DNA of 64,000 nt. Origin: Amycolatopsis circi. Lineage in GTDB: Bacteria > Actinomycetota > Actinomycetes > Mycobacteriales > Pseudonocardiaceae. How positions within the stretch are numbered: position 1 is the stretch's first letter; each line of letters begins with the position of its first letter. The stretch covers positions 1 to 64,000 of the forward strand of contig NZ_PQIA01000009.1 of the NCBI RefSeq assembly GCF_003385235.1, given 5' to 3'. The notes beneath the pieces were generated by a model that was not told where the DNA came from, searched no databases, and was given only the letters and a program-made list of their open reading frames with translations. Positions 26,311 through 33,518 of this stretch are shown here, piece after piece. Both the position numbers and the translations under genes were made by a program.

Positions 26311-26354
26311 TCGTGAGTGGCGATCACGGTTAGAACCGGGATCGCCACTCACGA
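26311..26354. repeat. Family B palindrome (CGTGAGTGG type)
   Basis: Arms TCGTGAGTGGCGATC and the exact complement surround an inner CGGTTAGAACCG palindrome. It lies between the phosphatase remnant and the convergent NmrA-like gene, whose TGA stop (26349-26351) is inside the right arm. Confidence 0.85.
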
Positions 26355-27083
26355 CCTCAACCACTCCGCTAGCCCAACCTTCCCCCGCCACGAGCCTTCC
26401 GCGGGCACCAGGCTGTCCTTGCCCAGCACGGTCCCGAAGTACTTCGCGGCCGGATCGGTCACCACCTCGCGCGGGTCCTTCCGAGCGGTCAGCACCCGCC
26501 GGATCCACTCGTCCATCGGCAACACCTCCGGCCCGCCGATCTCGACGATCCCGCCGACCGCAGGCTCGCCCGCGGCCCGTGCGACCGCCAGTGCGACATC
26601 CTCCGCCGCGATCGGCTGCGTGCCGCCGTCGGAAAGCCGCACCACGCCGTCGACCGTCGAGGTGTCCGCGATCGCGACGGCGAACTCCAGGAACTGCGTC
26701 GCCCGCACGATCGTGTAGTTCAGTCCGCTTTCCCGGATCAGCTTCTCCTGCGCGGCCTTCGCCCGCAGGTAACCGGAATCCGGCAGCTCATCGGCGCCCA
26801 CCACGGAAAGCGCGACGAAATGGCCCACCCCGGCTTCGCGCGCGGCCCGCACCAGATTCCCGGTCGAGCGCTGGAAGAATTCCATGACGTCGTCGTCCGC
26901 GAAAGACGGCGAGTTCGACACGTCCACCAGCACGTCGGCGCCCCGCAGCACGCCGGACAGCCCTTCGCCGGTCAAGGTGTTCACGCCGGTGCTCGGCGCG
27001 GCCGCCACGACCTCATGCCCTTCGAGCAGCCGCACGACCTGCGAACCGATCCGCCCGGTCCCGCCGATGACGACGATCTTCAT
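26349..27083 (-). CDS. NAD(P)-binding NmrA-like oxidoreductase
   Basis: A 244-residue atypical SDR starting MKIVVIGGTGRIGSQVV, the dinucleotide-binding motif. It lacks the YxxxK pair of classical SDRs, as NmrA/UbiH-like members do; ELPDSGYLRAKAAQEK holds a Tyr and Lys at another spacing. The ATG at 27083 has a GGAGGGA ribosome site. It is divergent from an ECF41-type sigma factor gene, and this pairing with an epimerase or oxidoreductase is the typical ECF41 neighbourhood. Its promoter region matches the ECF41 consensus. Its stop codon is supplied by the family B repeat. Confidence 0.85.
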   Translation of the reverse strand: MKIVVIGGTGRIGSQVVRLLEGHEVVAAAPSTGVNTLTGEGLSGVLRGADVLVDVSNSPSFADDDVMEFFQRSTGNLVRAAREAGVGHFVALSVVGADELPDSGYLRAKAAQEKLIRESGLNYTIVRATQFLEFAVAIADTSTVDGVVRLSDGGTQPIAAEDVALAVARAAGEPAVGGIVEIGGPEVLPMDEWIRRVLTARKDPREVVTDPAAKYFGTVLGKDSLVPAEGSWRGKVGLAEWLRS

Positions 27084-27135
27084 GCTCGTTCCCTCCGTTT
27101 CCGCCGCGACGGCCGCCGCGAGCGTCACCAGTCAG

Positions 27136-27162
27136 GACCGGACAGCTCGCCGATTTGTGACA
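27136..27162 (-). promoter_or_regulatory. ECF41/SigJ-type promoter for NmrA-like gene
   Basis: On the minus strand TGTCACA is followed by 16 bases and GGTCCT. The published ECF41/SigJ consensus, as I recall it, is TGTCACA-N16-CGTC(CT), so only the first -10 base differs. It would give a leader of about 45 bases ahead of the NmrA-like gene and lies beside the ECF41 gene itself. Confidence 0.72.
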
Positions 27163-27219
27163 CCCCTGCCCGCTAAGCTCGCGAATGCCCCGCCGGACCA
27201 GGAAAGGAACGCGCCTCAG

Positions 27220-28086
27220 ATGGAGGAACTCGCCGAGGCCGCCTCGGTGTTCGCGCAGGTCCGGCCGCGATTGTTCGGGATCGCCTACCGGATGCTCGGC
27301 AGCGTCGCCGACGCCGAAGATCTCCTGCAGGACGTCTGGCTCCGCTGGCAGACCTGCGACCGCTCGGTCGTCCGCAACCCGGGCGCGTTCCTCGCCACCA
27401 CCACGACCCGGCTGGCCATCACCGCGAGCCAGACCGCGCGCGTGCGGCACGAAACCTACGTCGGCCCGTGGCTGCCCGAACCCGTCGACACCTCCGCCGA
27501 CCCGCAGCTCGGCGCCGAGCGGGCCGCCGCGCTCGAGGTAGCCGTGCTGTTCCTGCTGGAGAAGCTGCCGCCGACGGAACGGGCGGCGTACGTGCTGCGC
27601 GAGGCATTCGACTATCCGTATCAGCAGATCGCCGACATCGTGCAGACCACCGAGGTGAGCGCGCGACAGCTGGTCAGCCGCGCCCGCAAGCACCTCGCCG
27701 CGGAACGCCGGACGCCGGTCGAACTGTCGGAGCAGCGGCGGCTGCTCACCGCGTTCGTGGACGCCGCACGCACCGGAGACCTGGCGACGCTGGAGAAACT
27801 GCTCGCCGAGGACGTCGTCAGCTACTCCGACGGCGGCGGCGCGGTCCGCGCGACGCGCATCCCGGTGGTCGGCGCGGTCACCGTGGCGAAGTACGTCCGC
27901 GCGTTCGCCAGCCGGTTCTGGCCCGGCACCGAGGTGGGCTGGGGCGACGTCAACGGCCAGCCCGCCGCGGTGGTGAGCCACGGCGGCACTGTGATCGCGG
28001 TGCTGACCGTGTCCGCGTCGGCCGAGGGCATCGACCGGCTGTTCTGGCTGATGAACCCGGCCAAGCTCGGCGCGTACGCCGCCTGA
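27220..28086 (+). CDS. ECF41-type sigma factor (SigJ-like) with SnoaL-like C-terminal domain
   Basis: A 288-residue sigma factor. Region 2 (FGIAYRMLGSVADAEDLLQDVWLR split across ~19-43) and region 4 (AAYVLREAF, then IADIVQTTE at ~122-165) are clear. They are followed by a ~120-residue SnoaL-like domain with the group's DGGG at 204-207 and a terminal NPAKL at 279-283. In ECF41 this fused domain replaces a separate anti-sigma factor. The ATG at 27220 lies ~10 bases after GGAAAGGAA; a GTG at 27157 is possible but overlaps the divergent promoter. Its likely target is the NmrA-like gene. Confidence 0.9.
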   Translation: MEELAEAASVFAQVRPRLFGIAYRMLGSVADAEDLLQDVWLRWQTCDRSVVRNPGAFLATTTTRLAITASQTARVRHETYVGPWLPEPVDTSADPQLGAERAAALEVAVLFLLEKLPPTERAAYVLREAFDYPYQQIADIVQTTEVSARQLVSRARKHLAAERRTPVELSEQRRLLTAFVDAARTGDLATLEKLLAEDVVSYSDGGGAVRATRIPVVGAVTVAKYVRAFASRFWPGTEVGWGDVNGQPAAVVSHGGTVIAVLTVSASAEGIDRLFWLMNPAKLGAYAA

Positions 28087-28106
28087 ACGCGGGGTACCCA
28101 CCGGGT

Positions 28107-28469
28107 ATGAAGCGTCCCGGCCCGGTGCGCTGGCTGCACTACGTCTACGGCGGAGTACTCCCCGACGAGTACCGCGAGTGGGTGCTGCACGACGCGACCT
28201 CGAAAACCTGGGTACTGCGCTTCGCGTTCCGGATCTTCATCGAGGCGCTGCCCTGGCTGATCGCGGGCTACGTCGTGCTCACCCTGGTCACGCCGATGCC
28301 CGCCGGAATGATCGTCGCCGCGCTGCTGATCAGCCTGCTGCTGAGCTTGTTCCTTACCGTCACCAGCGCCGACGAACTCGCCGAAGTCCGGCTCACCAAG
28401 CACGGTTTCCCTCCTGGCACGGGGAAAGAGGTCCGCAAACGCCGCGGCGGCGCGTCGACCTGGCCGTGA
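28107..28469 (+). CDS. DUF5313 small membrane protein
   Basis: A 120-residue protein with the DUF5313 pattern: an N-terminal WLHYVYGGVLPDEYREWVL block and a Trp/Arg turn. Two hydrophobic segments follow (WLIAGYVVLTLV and MIVAALLISLLLSLF), then a charged RLTKHGFPPGTG tail. It should be an inner-membrane protein with both ends in the cytoplasm. The family is common in actinobacteria and has no known function. It lies 20 bases after the ECF41 gene and may be co-transcribed with it. Confidence 0.82.
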   Translation: MKRPGPVRWLHYVYGGVLPDEYREWVLHDATSKTWVLRFAFRIFIEALPWLIAGYVVLTLVTPMPAGMIVAALLISLLLSLFLTVTSADELAEVRLTKHGFPPGTGKEVRKRRGGASTWP

Positions 28470-28510
28470 GCTTCTTGCCGAACGCGTAACCACTGCGTTA
28501 CGCTTCCGTC

Positions 28511-28867
28511 GTGGATCTGGTCGCCAGCGCGATCGCCGACCCGGTGCGGCGGGACATCCTGGCACTCCTGCAGCGGCAACGGCTGCCCGCCGGGGAAATC
28601 GCCGCGCGCTTCACCATCAGCCGGCCGGCCGTGTCGCGCCATCTGCGCGTGCTGCGGGAAGCCGGGCTGGTGCGCGACGAACTCGTGGGCAGACAACGGT
28701 TTTACGCACTCGACCCGCGAGGATTCGCCGAACTCACCGCCTGGCTCACCCGGCTCGTCACCCCGCCGGCTTGGCAGCAGCGGCTCGACGCGCTGGAGAC
28801 CGAGGTCCACCGCACCCGTCGCGAACGCCGCCGGGACCCCGCTTCCGGAGAGGAAAACACCGCATGA
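28511..28867 (+). CDS. ArsR-family HTH regulator
   Basis: A 118-residue winged-helix protein (DPVRRDILALLQRQ, then FTISRPAVSRHLRVLREAGLV). It has no Cys-rich metal site, so it is of the non-metal type found beside AHSA1/SRPBCC genes (SdpR/YgaV-like). The GTG start is the first in frame. Its stop overlaps the next start (ATGA). The pair ArsR-SRPBCC is a common two-gene unit; the regulator likely controls its own operon. Confidence 0.9.
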   Translation: MDLVASAIADPVRRDILALLQRQRLPAGEIAARFTISRPAVSRHLRVLREAGLVRDELVGRQRFYALDPRGFAELTAWLTRLVTPPAWQQRLDALETEVHRTRRERRRDPASGEENTA

Positions 28868-29367
28868 AGCCCGTGCCCACCGCAAGAGCGCAGCGGCTCG
28901 CCGACAGCATCGACCTGGTCCTGCCGCGGACCTTCCGCGCGCCGATCGACGACGTGTGGGCCGCGATCACCGAACCGGAGCGCACCGCGCGCTGGTTCGG
29001 CCCCTGGAAGGGCGACGCGGCGCCCGGCCGGATGATCCAGGTCCAGATGGTGTTCGAGGAAGAGGAACCCTGGATGGACCTCCGCGTCGACGCCTGCGAG
29101 CCGCCGCACCGGCTGGCTGTTTCGTCGACCGACGGATCCGGGGCCTGGCGGATGGAGCTGCGGCTCGAGTCCCGTGGCGCGGCAACGGAACTCCAGCTGG
29201 TGCACCACCTGGACTCGGCGGACAAGATCCCGGACGCCGGTCCCGGCTGGGAGTACTACCTGGACATGTTCGCGGCCGCCTTCGACGGCACGCCGAGGCC
29301 GGACTTCGCCGACTACCACCCGGCGATGACGCCCTATTTCACCGAATTGGCCGGGAAGTTCTCCTGA
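28864..29367 (+). CDS. SRPBCC/AHSA1-family protein
   Basis: A 167-residue START-like fold protein: RTFRAPIDDVWAAITEPERTARWFG, then W-rich LELRLES-type strands and a final helix with YLDMFAAAFDG. AHSA1 homologues bind hydrophobic ligands; in bacteria the ligand is usually unknown. It is translationally coupled to the ArsR regulator through ATGA. The pattern suggests that the regulator and the binding protein respond to one small molecule, which is inference. Confidence 0.86.
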   Translation: MKPVPTARAQRLADSIDLVLPRTFRAPIDDVWAAITEPERTARWFGPWKGDAAPGRMIQVQMVFEEEEPWMDLRVDACEPPHRLAVSSTDGSGAWRMELRLESRGAATELQLVHHLDSADKIPDAGPGWEYYLDMFAAAFDGTPRPDFADYHPAMTPYFTELAGKFS

Positions 29368-29505
29368 CCCCGCGTCAATAGTCCACTTCGGACAGTCGGC
29401 GGCCGAACCAAATGTCCTTGAACGGCCAAGGCTTCCCGCCTGGCCGATTGCGCCCGCCGGTGCCGAATCGCGCGGCCGACTGCCCGATCTTTCGCGGCGT
29501 ATGGA

Positions 29506-29519
29506 GTACACTGCTGTAC
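29506..29519. promoter_or_regulatory. GTACA-CTGC-TGTAC inverted repeat upstream of ECF gene
   Basis: A 5+4+5 inverted repeat about 60 bases upstream of the ECF sigma factor start, in a 210-base AT-richer gap. It could be an operator. There is no direct evidence for the bound protein. Confidence 0.35.
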
Positions 29520-29578
29520 CAGTTACTTTCAGTAGTCCCGCGTGACGAGGTGTGGGCCGGTCCGGTGGGAGGTGCACG

Positions 29579-30367
29579 GTGGACGCGAGCACTTTGGTCG
29601 CCGATACGCACGACGACGAGCGCACCGACGCCGAACTCCTTGCCGCCGTACGCGCCGGGGATTGCCAGGCCGGCGGGGAACTGTTCCGGCGGCACGTCAC
29701 GTTGATGCGCCGCGTCGCCGCCGGTTTGGTGCGCCAGCAGGCCGAACGCGACGACCTGGTCGCCGAAGCCTTCGCCCGCGTCCTCAGCACAGTCGCGGCG
29801 GGCGGCGGCCCGGAGTCCAACGCTCCGGCCTATCTCGTGGCCACGATGCGCAATCTCTTCGCACGCTGGAGCCGCCACGAAAATCGTATCGATCTCTATG
29901 CGACCGTTCCGGAACCCGTAACTCTCGACGGCGGGGCTGACGAACTCGCAGTCATGCGCTCGGAAGACCGGCTGGTGTGGTCGGCCTACCGGACCCTGCC
30001 CGGCCGCTGGCGAACCGTGCTGTGGCGGATGTCCGCCGAAGGCAACACTCCGGCGGAACTCGCGCCGGTACTCGGCGTTTCCCCGAACGGCGTCGCGGTG
30101 CTGGCCCGCCGCGCCCGCGAAGGACTGCGGCAGGCGTACCTGCAAGTCCAGGTGCCGGACGCGGAATTGCCGCAGTGCCAGGAAGTCCGCCGCCGGATGG
30201 GCGCGTGGCTGCGCGGCACCCTGCCCGCCCGCCGGGCCGGGGTTCTCGCCGGGCACCTGGCCGTATGCGAACCGTGCCACGCGGTGGCCGCCGAACTGGC
30301 CGAGGTCAACCGCGAACTGCCCCGGATGACCGGTTGCTGCGATCCGGCGATCCCGGAACCCCGCTAG
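29579..30367 (+). CDS. ECF sigma factor with fused C-terminal zinc finger
   Basis: A 262-residue protein. Residues ~15-110 hold sigma region 2 (LFRRHVTLMRRVAAG, DDLVAEAFARVL, MRNLFARW) and ~125-185 hold region 4 (RTVLWRMSAEGNTPAELAPVLGVS). The C-terminus carries Cys200 and then His226-x3-Cys230-x2-Cys233, the zinc anti-sigma (ZAS-like) pattern that is usually a separate protein. The GTG start is chosen because GGGAGGTG lies six bases upstream. No separate anti-sigma gene follows, which fits an internal regulator. The target genes are unknown. Confidence 0.85.
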   Translation: MDASTLVADTHDDERTDAELLAAVRAGDCQAGGELFRRHVTLMRRVAAGLVRQQAERDDLVAEAFARVLSTVAAGGGPESNAPAYLVATMRNLFARWSRHENRIDLYATVPEPVTLDGGADELAVMRSEDRLVWSAYRTLPGRWRTVLWRMSAEGNTPAELAPVLGVSPNGVAVLARRAREGLRQAYLQVQVPDAELPQCQEVRRRMGAWLRGTLPARRAGVLAGHLAVCEPCHAVAAELAEVNRELPRMTGCCDPAIPEPR

Positions 30368-30386
30368 CCAGATCCTCGCCCCAGAC

Positions 30387-30441
30387 GTCCGTGAAGGGAC
30401 CCCTGAGGGAATCTGGTTCCCTCAGGGGTCCCCTCACGGAC
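30387..30441. repeat. Family A palindrome, long form, variant arms
   Basis: GTCCGTGAAGGGACCCCTG... pairs with ...CAGGGGTCCCCTCACGGAC, with one A-C mismatch. The inner arm differs from the copy at 25940 (ACCCCT for AACCCT) and the other arm changes to match. It lies between the convergent ECF and TetR genes, and the TetR stop (30434-30436) falls within it. Confidence 0.85.
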
Positions 30442-31162
30442 CTTCCGGAGCCTCGCCAGCCAGATTCCGCGTGATCAGGTTGACCATGAAGTCGAACCGG
30501 TCATGCCCGGTGCCCGCCGTCAGCTCCGCCGCGTACTGCCGCGTGCGAGGAAACTTCCCCTCCGGCAGCGCGGTGAACCGCTCGATCAGATCCTCCCGGC
30601 TGAGCACCCACTCGCCGCCGTGCTGCTGCCGTTGCCGGACCAGTGACACCTCCCACGCGTACGCGGTGACGTAGAGCGTCAGAGAATCCAACGCCCACGC
30701 GGCAGTCTGCGGCTCGATCCCCCCAGCCAGCAGAATCGCCAGGATCCCCTCGCTGACCCGCAGCGTCTCCAGGTGCGTCGGGACCATCGCGAGCGCGGCG
30801 CGGGACACGCCGGGGTACTTCAGATAAAGGTCGCGGATCTGCCCGTAAACGTCCAGGACCTGCTGCTGCCACGTCGCCGGGTCCGGTTCGGGCAGTTCGA
30901 TTTGCGCGCAGAGCCTGCCGATGAGCAGGTCGTCGAGATCCTCTTTGTTGACGATGTGCGCGTACAGCGACGACGGCCCGGTGCCGAGCACGGCGGTGAC
31001 CCGGCGGACGGTCAGCGCGTCGTAGCCCTCGGTGGCGACGACCTGCAGCGCGGCGTCGGTGATCCGGTCGATCGTGATGGGTTCTTTCCGCGGTTTCGGC
31101 TCGGGCTCGGCGCTGGTGGACGCGTGCCGGGCGGCGCGGCGTTCTCGGGGAGCAGCGGGCAT
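30434..31162 (-). CDS. TetR/AcrR repressor of the divergent MFS exporter
   Basis: A 242-residue TetR-type protein with an Arg-rich N-terminus, HTH in ITDAALQVVATEGYDALTVRRV and GTGPSSLYAHIVNKEDL, and a TetR_C-like ligand domain. The ATG at 31162 is preferred; a GTG at 31171 lies three codons upstream. A TATAGT -10 box (31169-31174) suggests a nearly leaderless transcript. It faces an MFS exporter gene across three copies of an AACTTAGTTCGT element, so it should repress both. Its TGA stop is inside a family A palindrome. Confidence 0.88.
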   Translation of the reverse strand: MPAAPRERRAARHASTSAEPEPKPRKEPITIDRITDAALQVVATEGYDALTVRRVTAVLGTGPSSLYAHIVNKEDLDDLLIGRLCAQIELPEPDPATWQQQVLDVYGQIRDLYLKYPGVSRAALAMVPTHLETLRVSEGILAILLAGGIEPQTAAWALDSLTLYVTAYAWEVSLVRQRQQHGGEWVLSREDLIERFTALPEGKFPRTRQYAAELTAGTGHDRFDFMVNLITRNLAGEAPEGP

Positions 31163-31182
31163 GCCCGTCACTATAGCTTGAC

Positions 31183-31236
31183 ACGAACTTAGTTCGTCAT
31201 CTAGAACTTAGTTCGTGACTACTGAACTTAGTTCGT
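31183..31236. promoter_or_regulatory. Three-copy operator (GAACTTAGTTC) between TetR and MFS genes
   Basis: Copies start at 31185, 31204 and 31224, spaced 19-20 bases, about two helical turns. The first is a full palindrome, ACGAACT-T-AGTTCGT (31183-31197). A TTGACA box (31178-31183) and TAGAAC (31202-31207) form the exporter promoter around them; the third copy lies inside the exporter's first codons. Confidence 0.82.
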
Positions 31237-32645
31237 CCCCGCGTGCCGCACCGTTACCGCTGGTCCAGGCGTGGCTGGTGCTGGCGGTCGTGGTGATCGC
31301 CGACCTGATGGACCTCATCGACACGAGCGTCGCCGCCCTCGCCGGCCCCTCGATCCGCGCCGACCTCGGCGGCGGGGAGATGACCCTGCAGTGGGTGCTG
31401 TCGGCCTACACCGCGGCGTTCGCGCTCGGCCTCGTGACCTCCGGCCGCCTCGGCGACCTGCTCGGGCGCCGCAGGCTGTTCCTGCTCGGCATGACCGGCT
31501 TCACCCTCGCGTCGCTGGCCTGCGGGCTCGCGCCCGGCCCCGGCTTCCTGATCGGCGCCCGCGTGTTCCAGGGCCTCTTCGGCGCGGCGATGATCCCGCA
31601 GGGCATCGCGCTGGTGAAGGTCGTCTTCCCGCCCGATCAGCTGCGCAAAGCCCTGATGCCGTTCGGGCCGATCATGGGCCTGGCCACCGTCGCCGGGCCG
31701 ATCCTCGCCGGATGGCTGCTGCACCTGAACCTCTTCGGCAGCGAATGGCGCTCGATCTTCCTGATCAACGTTCCGTTCGGCATCCTCGCCGGACTGCTCG
31801 CCCTGCGCGTGCTGCCGCGACACAGCGGCGAAGACCGCAGCGCCCGCCTCGATCTGCGCGGCGTCGGTCTGCTCACCGCCGCGTCAGCGCTGCTCATCGT
31901 GCCGCTCATCCAAGGCCGCGAACTCGGCTGGCCCGTGTGGACGTACGTGCTGATGGCGGCCGGCGTGGTCGCGTTCGGCTTGTTCGCGAGATCTGAACGC
32001 CGGAGCAGCCACCCGGTTATCGCGCCGTCGCTGTTTTCCAAGCGCGGCTTCGTCTTCGGCCTGCTGATCACCGGCGGGTTTTACGCCTCGCTCAGCGGAT
32101 TCGTCCTGGTCGTGAACCTGCTGTTGCAATCCGGCCTCGGCTGGACGCCGCTGCAGTCCGGTTTCGCCCTGCTCCCCTGGGCCGCCGGCACCGCGATCGC
32201 GACCCTGTTGTCCGGAGCGGTGCTCGCCGCGAAACTCGGCCGCGCGTCGCTCCACTTAGGACTGGCCATCGCGGTCGTCGGCCTGCTCGTCCTGTGGTGG
32301 TCGATCGCGCACTGGGGCGCCGCCATCACCGTCTGGCAGCTCGCCCCCGCGCTGTTCATCACCGGCGCCGGTTCCGGATTGCTGTTCATTCCGCTTTTCG
32401 ACTTCATCCTCGGCGACGCGACTCCCGAAGAGGTCGGCAGCGGTTCCGGAATGCTCAACGCCGCCCAGCAATTCGCCGGAGCCATCGGGGTCGCCGCGCT
32501 CGGCACGGTGTTTTTCGCCCGCGTCGGACCGGCCGCCGCGCCGTCCTGGATCCCTGCCGCCGAGCTGGTTTTCGGTCTCTGCGCCGGTCTGTACCTCGTG
32601 GCACTGGCCCTCGTCGGATTCCTGCCGAAACATTCCGCTCAATAA
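31215..32645 (+). CDS. MFS drug exporter, DHA2/EmrB-QacA type
   Basis: A 476-residue multi-pass membrane protein with about 13-14 hydrophobic segments. Motifs include the segment-1 acidic ADLMDLIDTSVA, WVLSAYTAAFALGLVTSGRLGDLLGRRR split over segments 2-3 (motif A), and a motif C-like GPIMGLATVAGPILAG. It should export a small compound using the proton gradient. The GTG start yields an N-terminus encoded in the third operator copy, with no clear ribosome site, so translation is probably leaderless. It is repressed by the divergent TetR and followed by an SDR gene. Confidence 0.9.
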   Translation: MTTELSSSPRAAPLPLVQAWLVLAVVVIADLMDLIDTSVAALAGPSIRADLGGGEMTLQWVLSAYTAAFALGLVTSGRLGDLLGRRRLFLLGMTGFTLASLACGLAPGPGFLIGARVFQGLFGAAMIPQGIALVKVVFPPDQLRKALMPFGPIMGLATVAGPILAGWLLHLNLFGSEWRSIFLINVPFGILAGLLALRVLPRHSGEDRSARLDLRGVGLLTAASALLIVPLIQGRELGWPVWTYVLMAAGVVAFGLFARSERRSSHPVIAPSLFSKRGFVFGLLITGGFYASLSGFVLVVNLLLQSGLGWTPLQSGFALLPWAAGTAIATLLSGAVLAAKLGRASLHLGLAIAVVGLLVLWWSIAHWGAAITVWQLAPALFITGAGSGLLFIPLFDFILGDATPEEVGSGSGMLNAAQQFAGAIGVAALGTVFFARVGPAAAPSWIPAAELVFGLCAGLYLVALALVGFLPKHSAQ

Positions 32646-32653
32646 CTCGTGAA

Positions 32654-33427
32654 ATGAGCAGCGCAGTGCCCAGAACCGCCCTGATCACCGGAACCAGCCG
32701 CGCCGCCGGACTCGGCTTCGCCACCGCCCGGCTTCTGTCCGAGCAGGACTACCACGTAATCCTCACCGCACGCGACCTCGCCCGCGCCGAAGCCCTTGCC
32801 GCGCGACTCCCGAACGCTACCGCGGTGCGGCTCGACCTCGCCGATCTCGCCACGATGACCGCAGCCGCCGACTACGTGTCCGAATCCTTCGGGTGCCTCG
32901 ACGTATTGATCAACAACGCCAGCGACACCGTCGATTTCGCCACGCTGTCCGCGCTCGACGCCGACCTGGCCGCCGTCCAGTCCGCATTGGACATTGACGT
33001 GCTCGGCCCCTGGCAGCTGACGCAACTGTTGCTGCCGCTGCTGAAAGCCGCACCGGCGGCCCGGATCGTCAATGTTTCCAGCGTTTCCGCACTGCAGATC
33101 TCCACCGGACTCGACCTGGGCGCGAGCCTGCGCGCCCCGGCGCACTCCTTCGCCAAACACGCGCTGAACACCCTCACTGGGGTGCTGGCCTCGGCGCTGC
33201 GGGAGACCCCGATCCTCGTCAACGCCGTCGATCCGGGAGAAACCGCAACCCATCCCGAACGCGGCGACGAGGACACCGCCCGCCCCGCGCTCGAAAGCGC
33301 CCGCGGCGTGGTGTGGGCCGCGACGCTGCCGCCCGGCGGCCCGACCGGCGGCCTCTTCCTCGACGGCCAGCCATTGCTGTCCTTGCCGCCCGGCGCGGAG
33401 AAACCTTTGGTACCTCAGGGTCCGTGA
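32654..33427 (+). CDS. SDR-family protein with altered active site
   Basis: A 257-residue SDR starting eight bases after the exporter stop. The cofactor motif TGTSRAAGLG, NNAS motif and Ser in VNVSSVSAL are present. At the active site the sequence is AHSFAK, so the Tyr of YxxxK is His while Lys is kept. Classical reductase activity is doubtful. The operon position suggests it modifies or senses the exported compound. The end of the gene is followed by a strong hairpin. Confidence 0.82.
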   Translation: MSSAVPRTALITGTSRAAGLGFATARLLSEQDYHVILTARDLARAEALAARLPNATAVRLDLADLATMTAAADYVSESFGCLDVLINNASDTVDFATLSALDADLAAVQSALDIDVLGPWQLTQLLLPLLKAAPAARIVNVSSVSALQISTGLDLGASLRAPAHSFAKHALNTLTGVLASALRETPILVNAVDPGETATHPERGDEDTARPALESARGVVWAATLPPGGPTGGLFLDGQPLLSLPPGAEKPLVPQGP

Positions 33428-33457
33428 CCCGGCCCTTGCCGCCCGGCACAAAACACA

Positions 33458-33493
33458 CCGCGGGCCCAGACCGTGAAAGGTCCGGGCCCGCGG
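33458..33493. terminator. Terminator hairpin
   Basis: CCGCGGGCCC, a short pairing AGACC/GGTC(C), and GGGCCCGCGG form a long GC stem with loop GTGAAA. It lies between the convergent SDR and IniB-like genes and probably serves both. Confidence 0.82.
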
Positions 33494-33518
33494 CGGGAAA
33501 GCCCTTGCTACGCCAGGA

